A stretch of DNA of 64,000 nucleotides. Source: Anisus vortex (taxonomy: Eukaryota > Mollusca > Gastropoda > Planorbidae). Each line of letters begins with the position of its first letter. Within the stretch, counting starts at the first letter, position 1. The notes beneath the pieces are model-generated. The model was not told the origin of the DNA and did not search any database. It saw only the letters and a program-made list of their open reading frames with translations. This document shows positions 32,298 through 44,200 of this stretch, in pieces. The stretch is from NCBI GenBank assembly GCA_949126835.1, contig OX421507.1:31944882-32008881 (forward strand), read 5' to 3'. The translations under genes were made by a program, and so were the position numbers.

Positions 32298-35200
32298 GTA
32301 AGTTGTACTTAGTTGCTGATGAAATATCTTTTTACAACACTAATTCCAGTAGGTACCACAAACTGGCTTAAAATTGCGTTTTTCTCTCATTGTGGTTGTT
32401 TTTTTTGGTACTTTTCACTTAAGTATCTCTAATAAAAAATTGTTATATGCAAATAAAAATTATACCATTTAAAAGGTTATTTTAATCTCTTTAATTCTGT
32501 GTTATTTTTATTGGTGGTGATAGAACTAAATATATTAAATTAAACTTTTCATCTGAAAAACATCATCTTAATGATTTTTCAGCGACAGTCGCACGACAAT
32601 TTTTACACCCCTGCTTTTCAAACCGTCTGCCTTAACGGGCCATTCATGGAATTTCATCACAAATGAGGTCATTGTGTGCAGAAATGAATACCCTTTATTT
32701 CCATACCAAACAATAAAGTAACGTTTGATATTAAATATTTTAAAATTTTAAATTTTGGAAAGAACAGTAAAATATTAAAGGATTTTGAAAACATACAGCA
32801 TTTTTATTAGTATCATTAGAAAGCTTGTCCTTATTTCTTTTAAACTACAAAAACAACACTTCATTTTCTAAGCCTAGCCCAAAACGGCAGTGCACAAAAA
32901 AAAATCCCATACAATTTTCATTTCCACATCTCTTGCTTGCGACGTGATAATGACTGATCAACATGTTGACAACGCTCTAGCAGTTAGTGCTAGATTGACA
33001 TTGCCCGATCTAAAACGCTTAATTGGTAAGTAAAAATGATATAAACTTGTAATTAGGTAGTATAAGTATAAGTTAAAACTATTTATATATTATATTGTTT
33101 TGGGAAACGTTAATTATTATAGGTACTTTGATTGCGGACTATTGAAGCTATTTTTTGTGCCGTTGTCGCGTTTTTCATACCCCACCTGTTTGAATGGGAT
33201 TCTAATTTTCTCTGGTTGTTCTATTTAAAATCTATTTATCTTTTCTGAAAGAGAATACTTCTAACATTATTATCTAGTAATTTTATAATTGTTAACTATT
33301 TGATCAATTTTTTGTTGGCAATGTAAACAAACAATGAAGTGTATACTGAATTTACTATAATAGATTGGAAATAGGTTTTGGTTTAGAGTTTAGTATTAAG
33401 CATAATATCTAATTTATAATTGTAAGGTTCATCAGATGATGGGGAACAATTCACTGCCCTGGAGAGGACCTTGTGTGCTAGTGGGAAAAAAGGAATCACT
33501 GTCCTGGAGAGGACCTTGTGTGCTAGTGGGAAGGAGGAATCACTGCCCTGGAGAGAACCTTGTGTGCTAGTGGGAAAAGAGGAATCACTGCCCTGGAGAG
33601 AACCTTGTGTGCTAGTGGGAAGGAGGAATCACTGCCCTGGAGAGGACCTTGTGTGCTAGTGGGAAAAAAGGAATCATTGCCCTGGAGAGGACCTTGTGTG
33701 CTAGTGGGAAGGAGGAATCACTGCCCTGGAGAGAACCTTGTGTGCTAGTGGGAAAAGAGGAATCACTGCCCTGGAGAGAACCTTGTGTGCTAGTGGGAAG
33801 GAGGAATCACTGCCCTGGAGAGAACCTTGTGTGCTAGTGGGAAAAGACAAAGACCTTCATTGCCTACACTAGATGGTACTCATAAGTTACTTATTCAACT
33901 TTTGAAGGAAGAAAATAACAAGTCATAGGAACAGATCAACTTTAGGCCAAATAATTATAAATTACTACATAGTCTATGTGCTTTGTCAAATAATATTTGT
34001 CATTCATGTTAATAATACTTACTTACTTATGCCTTTCGATTCACCAAAAGACCCCAGTTAAGCCTAAGCCTTTTAACATAGGTTTCAATATTGCGCCTCC
34101 AGGTGTTTCTCGGTCGACCTCTAATTACTTTTGGCGGTTTAGTAATTAATTTGACCATAATTTTTTTCAGCTTGAAACCTGGTTGTCACAGATAAACAAA
34201 AGTAAACCTACTGTTTACCAAGTAAAGGGAAACAAGTGGAGAAGGTTGGAAAGTGTCTGAATTCTTTTTTGTCAAATGGATTATGTAACCTATATGGATC
34301 AAGATTTGGATTTCAACAGCCCTACCCTATCACACTTTGGAATCACCAGAGCAAATGTAGACAGTCCACCGGAGGAGTATGCTGGCATAATACAGGGAGT
34401 TTGCAATGAGTTTGTAACTGATTTTTATTCCATTAAGGAAACAACAGATGTTAAAACTGTTGATATTTTGTATAGTTGGATTTGTTTGTTTTATGGCAAT
34501 GTGGACAAATCTTATTTAAAAAAAACGAGCTAGACAAACTATTAAAAGATTATAAAAAATTAACTATCAAAATGTTAAACGCAGACACCCCGAGCACCAT
34601 TTAGACTTTATGTATGAATTCTTTACTGCTAATATTGATATCAATACCCACAAACCTATTTCTTCTGATAGAGAAAATGAATAAAATATTTCAACAGCCA
34701 TAAACAGTTGAACTCATAAAGCTAGTGAGTTAGAAGTTGAAAAAGTTACAACTAAATGAAAGATTAGCCATTTGCCACTTAGAAGAACTTAATCAGTTAA
34801 AGTTACAGTTAGTACATGTTGAAGAAATTAGTTCATCATATCTAGATAAACTTCAAAATCAAAAATTGAAACATACAAATGTAAATGAAATTCTCCACAA
34901 TGGAAAATTTAGATTTGTCTTCCCCGATAGATAATCAGAAGTTAAAGAATAATACACTAAAAAAACAAAATAAAGTTTGTGACAAACTGTTACCGTAATA
35001 GTTCGATATCAGATATTGGTATTAGTTTGATATCAGATATTGGTATTATTTTGATAACAGATATTGGTATAATTAGTTTGATATCAGATATTGGTATTAG
35101 TTTGATATCAGTTATTGCTATTAGTTTGATATCAGTTATTGCTATTAGTTTGATATCAGTTATTGCTATTAGTTTGATATCAGATATTGGTATTAGTTTG

Positions 35201-38200
35201 ATATCAGTTAATGCTATTAGTTTGATATCAGATATTGGTATTAGTTTGATATCAGTTATTGCTATTAGTTTGATATCAGATATTGGTATTAGTTTGATAT
35301 CAGTTATTGCTATTAGTTTGATATCAGTTATTGCTATTAGTTTGATATCAGTTATTGCTATTAGTTTGATATCAGATATTGGTATTAGTTTGATATCAGA
35401 TATTGCTATTAGTTTGATATCAGTTATTGCTATTAGTTTGATATCAGATATTGGTATTAGTTTGATATCAGTTATTGCTATTAGTTTGATATCAGTTATT
35501 GCTATTAGTTTGATATCAGATATTGGTATTAGTTTGATATCAGATATTGGTATTAGTTTGATATCAGATATTGGTATTAGTTTGATATCAGTTATTGCTA
35601 TTAGTTTGATATCAGTTATTGCTATTAGTTTGATATCAGATATTGGTATTAGTTTGATATCAGATATTGGTATTAGTTTGATATCAGATATTGGTATTAG
35701 TTTGATAACAGATATTGGTATAATTAGTTTGATATCAGATATTGGTATTAGTTTGATATCAGATATTGGTATTAGTTTGATATCAGTTATTGCTATTAGT
35801 TTGATATCAGATATTGGTATTAGTTTGATATCAGATATTGGTATTAGTTTGATATCAGATATTGGTATTATTTTGATATCAGATATTGGTATTAGTTTGA
35901 TATCAGATATTGGTATTAGTTTGATAACAGATATTGGTATTAGTTTGATAACAGATATTGGTATTAGTTTGATAACAGATATTGGTATTAGTTTGATATC
36001 AGATATTGGTATTAGTTTGATAACAGATATTGGTATAGCAGCTGAACAAGTTGCTCAGTGCATACACATTTTCACTAACTGCTTAGTGCTACAGCCTGTT
36101 TAAACTTTTCTGCTGAGTTTCATGTCATAAGCCAAGCGCAAGTAGCTGAAAACCTTTGAAATTGTAAACATGCTACTGTTCATACTGATGGTACATCAAG
36201 GGACCACAATAAAATTGTGGGCCATCAGATATCTCTAGATAATGGTGATGTAGTTTTTTTAGGTTTTAGTCTAGTAGCCTCTGAGGATACTAACACATTG
36301 TTAGATTTAACCATTGATCTGTTTCATTCACTAGCTTCTTTGTATTCAGAATTTTCTAATGAATCATCTGAAGATATTAAAACAAATTTCTTAAGAAAAA
36401 TTAATAGTACATTAAGTGACAGAGCTTCTGCCATGAATTTATTTCAGACTAAATTTCAGACTTTCATTTCTCAAGATTTGGGTGAGCACCCAAGAGGTGA
36501 TCAAAAAAATGTCTTCAGGGCAGAATGTGCCTAACTAACTATTCCTTCTTTTAATGGAAATCGTTTTAATGCTTTCTTCGCTGCAGATGCAGCTTTAATT
36601 GTTTCATCAAAATGAGATCAAACAGTTTTTTACTTCTGGAATATTGCCAGAAAACTATAAATTTAAAAATGAAAAGTGTCTCTTTTGATATTAATGATAC
36701 AGAACTGATGACTAAAAGTTGTGTAATTGCTCTTTCTTATTTCAAAATAACTGGTCTGTTTTGGAAGCTGATTAACAGTGATGTTAAATATACAGATTTT
36801 CATGTTTTTGTGAACAAAAAAAAAAGTTTCATTTTTTAGAATGCCTCGTCTATAATCCATGCATTTCGATAGATGAAAGTTTTTTTTAATGTTTTTGGAC
36901 TAGATGTTCATTTTACTTGATGAATTAGATATTGTTATGCAATATATTAATAGTAAAGAGGATATTTTATTAGTTTTGAAAAAGACTATAGTTGTTTTTT
37001 TTTTTTGCCAAAGTATGTATACTTGTTACTCAGCGCCAGCTTGCAGACTTTCTTGGCAATGGCTAATTTAGTAATGTTGTGTCAGAAACTGCTAGAGAAA
37101 TCTTATCTCATTGCCTCTTACAAATTTGATTGGTTGAAAGTGCCTTTTGGGATTTAGATTATGATTTTAATAAGAGAGAAAAAATTGTTCTCTAAACAAT
37201 AGGTCTACACTGCATTGCACTAAAAGAAACAAGACCTCATCTTTTATCAAAAGTAAATCAGTGTCAGAGAAAGCCAAACTGTTTTCATTTGCTCGCAAAG
37301 ATGCCCATATTGTAAAAAAGAAAAGAAGACACTTGAGACCAATGTTCAATTAAAACTCAGGGGAGAAAATGATTGCAAATCAAGATTAATAAAGAAGCAA
37401 TGCAAACCAGTAAGAGAACTCAGCTGTTGGATTTACCATATATACTCGCGTATAAGTCGCACTTTTTTTTACCAAACATTTCGACAAAAAGTAGGGGTGC
37501 GACTTATACACCCGACACTGTTTTTGAAAAGGTCAAAAAACAACACTTCTCTGTCATAAAGTTTCCTACATAACCCCTATAGTTGATAGTAGTGATGTAG
37601 AATTACTAGGATATGCGTAGGCCTACATTTTACATTTAGAAAACTTTCATTGGTGTAAATATTGCTATCTAAATATAATTGAAATTGAAATGGACAAATA
37701 TTTTAGGTTTTTCCGACACCCCCCCTTTTCTTTTGAACTTTTGGACCGATTTTATATTGCCCAAACGTATTTAAAGGTGACATTTTTGTGTAGGCTTATT
37801 GAACGCAAATTACAGTATGGAAAGAATTGTAAATGTGTGAAAGCCTGTCTAGTCCTATAATGTAGGTAGACCTATAAGCTTGTAGACAAGTAGCTTAAGA
37901 TGCGTTTTATTTAGAACCTAAGGCATAGGCTTATAGGCTATAGCCTACTAATAAGGCAGTGTTTAGCATTCCGCCGCGCCATGTCTTAGCAATGTTTCCA
38001 AAACTACGATCGGCGGATCGACGCGTGAAATGTAAATAGTGTGTTTTATTTTTCATCTGTTGCATGTAAGAGTTAAAAAAAACACAGCTTCTTGCCGGTC
38101 ACGTAGTCGCGCTTGAAATCATTACAAACAATGTTAATGGTAATAAGGTCACTTATAAAGCGTCATCAATACAGTGCCTCACAGTCTGGGCGACGTTCAG

Positions 38201-41200
38201 TCTAATGACGCACATCAAAAGATTTTGTGTGTGTGTTGACCCACTTTAGTATGACAATAGGGATATGAACTTCAGTAGGGATAGGGACTTACATTTACAT
38301 GGAGTAACAGATACCTTACTTTCCCATATCACTCAAGTCTGCAGGCCTATTGATCGGTTGTTTAAAATAAATTGAGCCTTTTTTTTATTATGTTTGCCTT
38401 ATGCACCATTGAAACTATTTTTAAGGAAAGTTTCCAAATTAGGGTGAATATTTAGTAACTTTTATGTTTATAAGGTATGCATTTTTGAGATATTAAAAGG
38501 CAGTATAATCCGGGAAGTCGGGGTGCGACTTATGCGCGGGTCAATGACAACATATAAGAAAAAAAAGTCTTGAACTAGGGGTACGACTTATACACCGGTG
38601 CGACTTATTCACGAGTATATACGGTAGTTAAAAAATATGGTGGTCCGTGCACTAGTGCAAGGAATGTAGATTCTCTCTGCAGAAATAAACCCTTATAAGA
38701 ATATTAGATGCTCTTAGTGCCAAGTAATTTTGTTATGAAAACCATTGACCTGTTCTTGCAATGCTTGTACTGTATATAATTATGTAACGACCTCAAGGTC
38801 TATTGAACTTTTTAGATCTTAAAATATCCATCATTTTGTTGTAACTATGATTCTTGTAGGTATAACGGTTAATTTTTTTGTAATTTTTTGAAAATGTCTT
38901 TTTTTTTTTTGTAAACCCATGCAATTTTAAAATTTTATTAGTTTAAATATAATTTATGTTATATATAAACTGGTTAGATAAATTTATAGAGCTAAAGCTA
39001 CCCTACATTTTGATATGCTTGTTAATTGTGTATATTCATTAATTGATTTTTTATGAATTTTTGAAAAGTAGGTATTTATGGTATTTTTACCTCCCTTTGT
39101 TCATTTTTCACAATGGGACAAAATACTTCATTTCAATAAATGTTGATTATGGAATCATTTTGAACCCATCAATTGAGTTTGTTCTCTCTATATATGTTAT
39201 ATGTGTGTATATATTGAGTGTAAGAAAGTCAGTTTAGGTGATATAGTTTTACAAATATGGTACTTTTCACTGCCAGAAAAAAAATAAGTAAAAAAAGCAC
39301 ATTAAAACAATTCATATTTTATAAACTATTTGAGATACATTGAACAAATTTAGTATCCACATTCTTTGGTTCAAGAGTTCTTGCTATAAATATAAACAAC
39401 TAAGCTCTACAACAATTTTGAAAAATTTAGTTTGTGGTACCTAATTCCAGGCTAGATTCTTTTATATTCTTTGCTAATAAGTCAAGTTTCTTTCCTTCTT
39501 CATGTCTGCCCTTGGATTATGTGCCATTGTCTTCTTCCTTCTGGTAGATTTACCCATATTTTAATTTATTGCTATATTCTTTTATCTCTTTCTTTGTTAT
39601 GAATGGCCATCGACTCAATTGCAGGCACTCAATTCTGTAAAGTGTGCATCTGCAGTCCGATGCAGCCATGACCTGAGTGGCTCTAATAATGAAAGTAGTC
39701 TGACCACATACAAGAAAGAGACCAAAATTGTCAGCAAGGACAAAAGTTTTGATAAGTCTCCGTACAAGACGCCAGGACCGCGCAGATATGGACATATCAC
39801 ACCGTATATGACATATGGTAATTATATAGAGTAGATGACACTGGGTATTTATATAGAGTAGATGACACAAAGTATTTATATAGAGTAGATGACACAAGGT
39901 ATTTACATAGAGTAGATGACACAAGGTATTTATATAGTGTAGATGACTCAAGGTATTTATATAGTGTAGATGACACAAGGTATTTATATAGAGTAGATGA
40001 CACAAGGTATTTATATAGTGTAGATGACACAAAGTATTTATATAGAGTAGATGACACAAGGTATTTATATAGAGTAGATGACACAAGGTATTTACATAGA
40101 GTAGATGACACAAGGTATTTATATAGTGTAGATGACACAAGGTATTTACATAGAGTAGATGACACAAGGTATTTATATAGAGTAGATGACACAAGGTATT
40201 TACATAGAGTGGATGACACAAGGTATTTATATAGTGTAGATGACACTGGGTATTTATATAGAGTAGATGACACAAAGTATTTATATAGAGTAGATGACAC
40301 AAGGTATTTACATAGAGTAGATGACACAAGGTATTTATATAGTGTAGATGACACAAGGTATTTATATATGTGTAGATGACACAATGTATTTATATAGAGT
40401 AGATGACACTGGGTATTTATATAGAGTAGATGACACAAGGTATTTATACGGAGTAAATAGATACCACAGGCTATGTATATAATGTCTAAGTTTATCCCAA
40501 CTCCTGTATGTTACTCAATTTTTCTGTGTGCAGGTGTCCTACCTAGACATGAGAGACCTGTTCGGTCACTTCCTCAATATAAACCAAGTGATAACTGGGC
40601 AGCCAAGAAAGCTTTCTTTGGACAGAATGACTACATAGGTTAGTGCAGCTTTTTGTTGTTAATTTTTTTCAAATTATTAAATGTCGAAAATGATTGTAAA
40701 ACAAATGGACCCAAATGGGCACATCGTTCACAGGTTCCTGTGGCCACAGCATACTAGGGGATAGTGTGACCACAGCATACTAGGGAATAGTGTGGCCAAC
40801 ATAATGCCTGCCATCTTTACTTACCCCTGACTGATATCAGGTGCTCATCAGAGCTGGGAGAACAGAGGGACACCTTTCTTCCAAGAACAGATCACTGGGA
40901 TTTGAACCCAGAACCTTTGGTATGCTAGCCGTATAAGCTGCAGCTCGGCCACCATGCCCAGGCCCGGCGCTACAAATTTTGAAATTTTATGTTGCCGCCT
41001 TTTTGCAAACCACTTATGGGACACTTTGTAAAACCATTCCTATATATGCATTCTAAAAACAAAAAATAGTTTTTTTTTTGCATTGTACGATAGTATGACT
41101 GTAACTATAACTTTGCTTTGCGAACAAAATTTTACTTTTAATAAGATTTACATGACCTTAAACTTTCAACTTGTAAAAACTGATGAAAAAAATAAACATG

Positions 41201-44200
41201 CTCAAAAGTAAGTACACATTTATGAAATAAGATTAACTTTTTATATAAAACCACATGAAGTGTGTATTTTCTTCATTTATCTATCAATTATAACAAATGA
41301 AATCATTAAAAAATAAAGTGACTTTGTTTTATTAGGTGTCAAACAAGCGTCCCGCAAGTGGGACAGTAGCAACGAATGCCCCCGTGTAAAACGTCCCACT
41401 TCTATAGATATCTTATTTTAAATTTCCATGTTTCCGAAAGTTTTCTTTTTTCCATTATTCGCTAAAAAATATATTATGTATAATTTTAAAATATATAATA
41501 ATATTTACAGGGCCGGATTTACAATTTTGCCGCCCCTAGGCTTATGAACTTTTTGCCGCCCCATAAATTTAAAAATATTTATTAAGTTCTCCAAGACAAG
41601 ATGTCTGTGTTAGAAAATATATAAACAACAACAAAATATATTTGAACAAGAAAACAGCCCCTTCCATTAAAATTATGATTACTTCAAAGTAAAATCTTGG
41701 AGAAACTAAATGTTTATAAGTAAATAAAACATAAATATTGATGAAGTTACATCACGAGGCAGTATAGGGTTAAATAGAAGTAATTATCCAGACCTGCCAA
41801 GTACTACGAATTTTTCGTAGTTTATAGGAAAAACAAAGTCCGACTACAAAATTACGAAATGGGCAAAAAAACTACACATTTTCTCAGATTTTCGCTTAAA
41901 AGCAAAAAACTACGATTTTTTTCTGATTTTCTAAGAAAAATACAAATTCTGTATATATAAAAATGCGAATGGTACTCATGCCGACGCTCTCAGAGTTAAA
42001 ATTATGATTTGTGTCCCTCACTGATCGATATAAAAAAAGTTCACATGCTTTAAAACTGGGATTATTCTGGGATACTGTATCGTTTCTATCAACAAATGAA
42101 TAAATTTAATAGCATCATCTTTCGCTCCAAGGGCCAGGCAAGAGAGTAGGGCTAATGAAGCCTAATGCGCAAATCATGCTAATGACTATACTATATCTAA
42201 GGCTAGCCTAGGCGGATAAGCCAAGCGTCCAAGCCCAGCTAAGGGTTTCTTTCAAATTCTTGGCTAGCATTCGTCTCTAATTAAAAATTAATTGAAATTT
42301 CAGAGTCTAATTCTAAAGTTCTAGTAACTCATTTAATTTACAATTGAATTAAAATAGTAGGCCCCTATGAGCCTATTCTATGTTATATTAAATAGTGTAT
42401 ACTTTATGAAGCTTCTTAGGCTTCTTTGAAATGGATATGACTCATGAGTGAAATAAATACACCGTGTAAAACGTCGTGTAAAAATGCTTATAATATTCCT
42501 ACTAATTGACTACTAATTTGGGGGTCTAAGGAATACGAATTTGGGGGTCAAAATATGAATTTTGAGGTGGCTCACTACTAATTTAGAAGTATTCAACTTG
42601 GCAGGTCTGAATTATCGCATCCTGACACCACCCTGACACCCTGATATTGGGGAATCACAGGTTGCTGAGGACACACGACTTCTGATGTTAATGTCGCAAC
42701 GAATGATAATTATATAAGAATAAGAATGGGCATTTCTATAGCCCTTCTATCCAAGCTATTAAATTAGCATGCTCACTGCGCTCTTGGTGTGATTTGCAGT
42801 GGAAGATATATTAGCCAAAGAGAAAGGTCTTTATTTTCTTTTTAAAAGTTTCTCTTGTCCCAGATTCTCTCAGCGTCTGAGATAGACTGTTTCATAAAGA
42901 AGGCGCCACTGACTCAAATGAGCGCACTCCCAGGTACTTCTTTCTGTGTCCATCCAAACTAGCAGTTTTGAGGAGTGACTGTGTTGAAGAGCGCAGTTCC
43001 CTAGATGGCTCATGCCTTGAGATATGCTCTCGAAGATAAGAAGGAGCAATGCCCTTTACGTAGAGGACATAATTTTGTGCTCTATTCCCTTTATCACCGG
43101 GAGCCAGTGGAGATCTCTTAGTGTCGGGGAGATATGATCTTGCCTCCTCACCCCCAAAACAATGAGTGCCGCTGTGTTCTACACTCTCTGTAATCTCTGC
43201 AGCCGTCCGTATTTTAAAAGATTGACTTAACTGAAATTTGCCCCCCCCCCTATTTTGGCACCCTATGCTATAGCCTATAGGTAAATCCGGCCCTGTATAT
43301 TTATATAATCTCACTAAATATATAAAATATTTAAAAATATTTATAAAATATTTCCACTTGCTGCGATTTTCGCGCCTTAGCAAGAAAAATATTCTATAGT
43401 CAGAAGTCTGTAACTCTGTAGCCCCTATATACATATCGAATTACTCTATATCACTTTTAATTCTCTTATTATTCTTAAAAAACAATTTCAGTGCTTAGCA
43501 GAATTTAAAAAACAACAATATAAACAAATAACAATAGCATTTGAAAGACTGAAACTGAATGAACTTTATACTAAGAGTTATCAGACTAAAATTAATGTGA
43601 AATTAAACAAAAGCAGTGGGAAATTTTGCCGCCTTCCCGAGCCTTAGCTGCTTAGCGCCTGCGAGATGGACACGCATTGTACCCGCCTTCCGCCGGCCCT
43701 GACCATGCCTCATATATATTTAAATGATTGTATCACACATCAGGCATTAATTTATGGTTTAGAAAAAGTTATTCCAATAATATATATTTAAAACAAGCTA
43801 AATTGCCCTGCGATGCCTGGGGAAAAATAAAACAGGCCTGTATGCGTTACAGATAAAAATAAAACAGGCCTGTATGCGTTACAGATAAAAATAAAACAGG
43901 CCTGTATGCGTTACAGATAAAAATAAAACAGGCCTGTATACGTTACAGATAAAAATAAAACAGGCCTGTTTACGTTACAGATAAAAATAAAACAGGCCTG
44001 TTTACGTTACAGATAAAAATAAAACAGGCCTGTATGCGTTACAGATAAAAAAAAAACAGGCCTGTATACGTTACAGATAAAAATAAAACAGGCCTGTATG
44101 CGTTACAGATAAAAATAAAACAGGCCTGTATACGCTACAGATAAAAATAAAACAGGCCTGTATGCGTTACAGATAAAAATAAAACAGGCCTGTATACGTT

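Larger units (their letters stand above)
32949..37375 (+). pseudogene. Decayed transposase-like multi-exon gene in MRPL51 intron 1
   Basis: Pieces in order: a possible first exon at 32949-33025 (starts MTDQHVDNAL, donor GTAAGT); a serine/acidic frame at about 33428 expanded by the 44/45-bp repeat; an ORF at 34276-34533; a coiled-coil-like piece at 34737-34934; the 24-bp array; and a piece at about 36145-36540 with TVHTDGTSRDHNKIVGHQIS and INSTLSDRASAMN. Remnants of NGNRFNAFFAADAALI and later segments follow with stops and frameshifts up to about 37375. Similar HTDGT...SDRA proteins occur as multicopy uncharacterised families in invertebrates and resemble DDE/RNase H-fold transposases. The superfamily is not assigned. 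Many stops show it is dead. Confidence 0.55.
41508..43295. mobile_element. Inner hAT-like element nested in the outer one
   Basis: Ends CAGGGCCGGATTTAC and GTAAATCCGGCCCTG; flanks AATATTTA and TATATTTA (7 of 8). It contains the third-level element at 41789-42609 and a LINE remnant. Confidence 0.88.
40959..43701. mobile_element. Outer hAT-like element with perfect 8-bp TSD
   Basis: Ends CAGGCCCGGCG and CGCCGGCCCTG; identical flanks ACCATGCC at 40951-40958 and 43702-43709. The two arms (40959-41507 and 43304-43701) carry GCCGCCTT words in mirrored positions. The middle is a later insertion. Confidence 0.88.

Noticed and set aside
34979..36103. 374-codon open frame (SLISDIGI repeats) as an independent gene
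   Set aside because: Made by the 24-bp array. The flanking transposase-like pieces have stops, so no intact product is supported.
37373..37573. 66-codon frame near 37.4 kb as a gene
   Set aside because: Its first half is transposase-like remnant and its second half is the TIR of the element starting at 37436.
39550..40438. Two overlapping minus-strand frames of 268 and 213 codons
   Set aside because: Antisense reading of the 27-bp array and MRPL51 exon 2. The two frames are the same repeat read in different registers.
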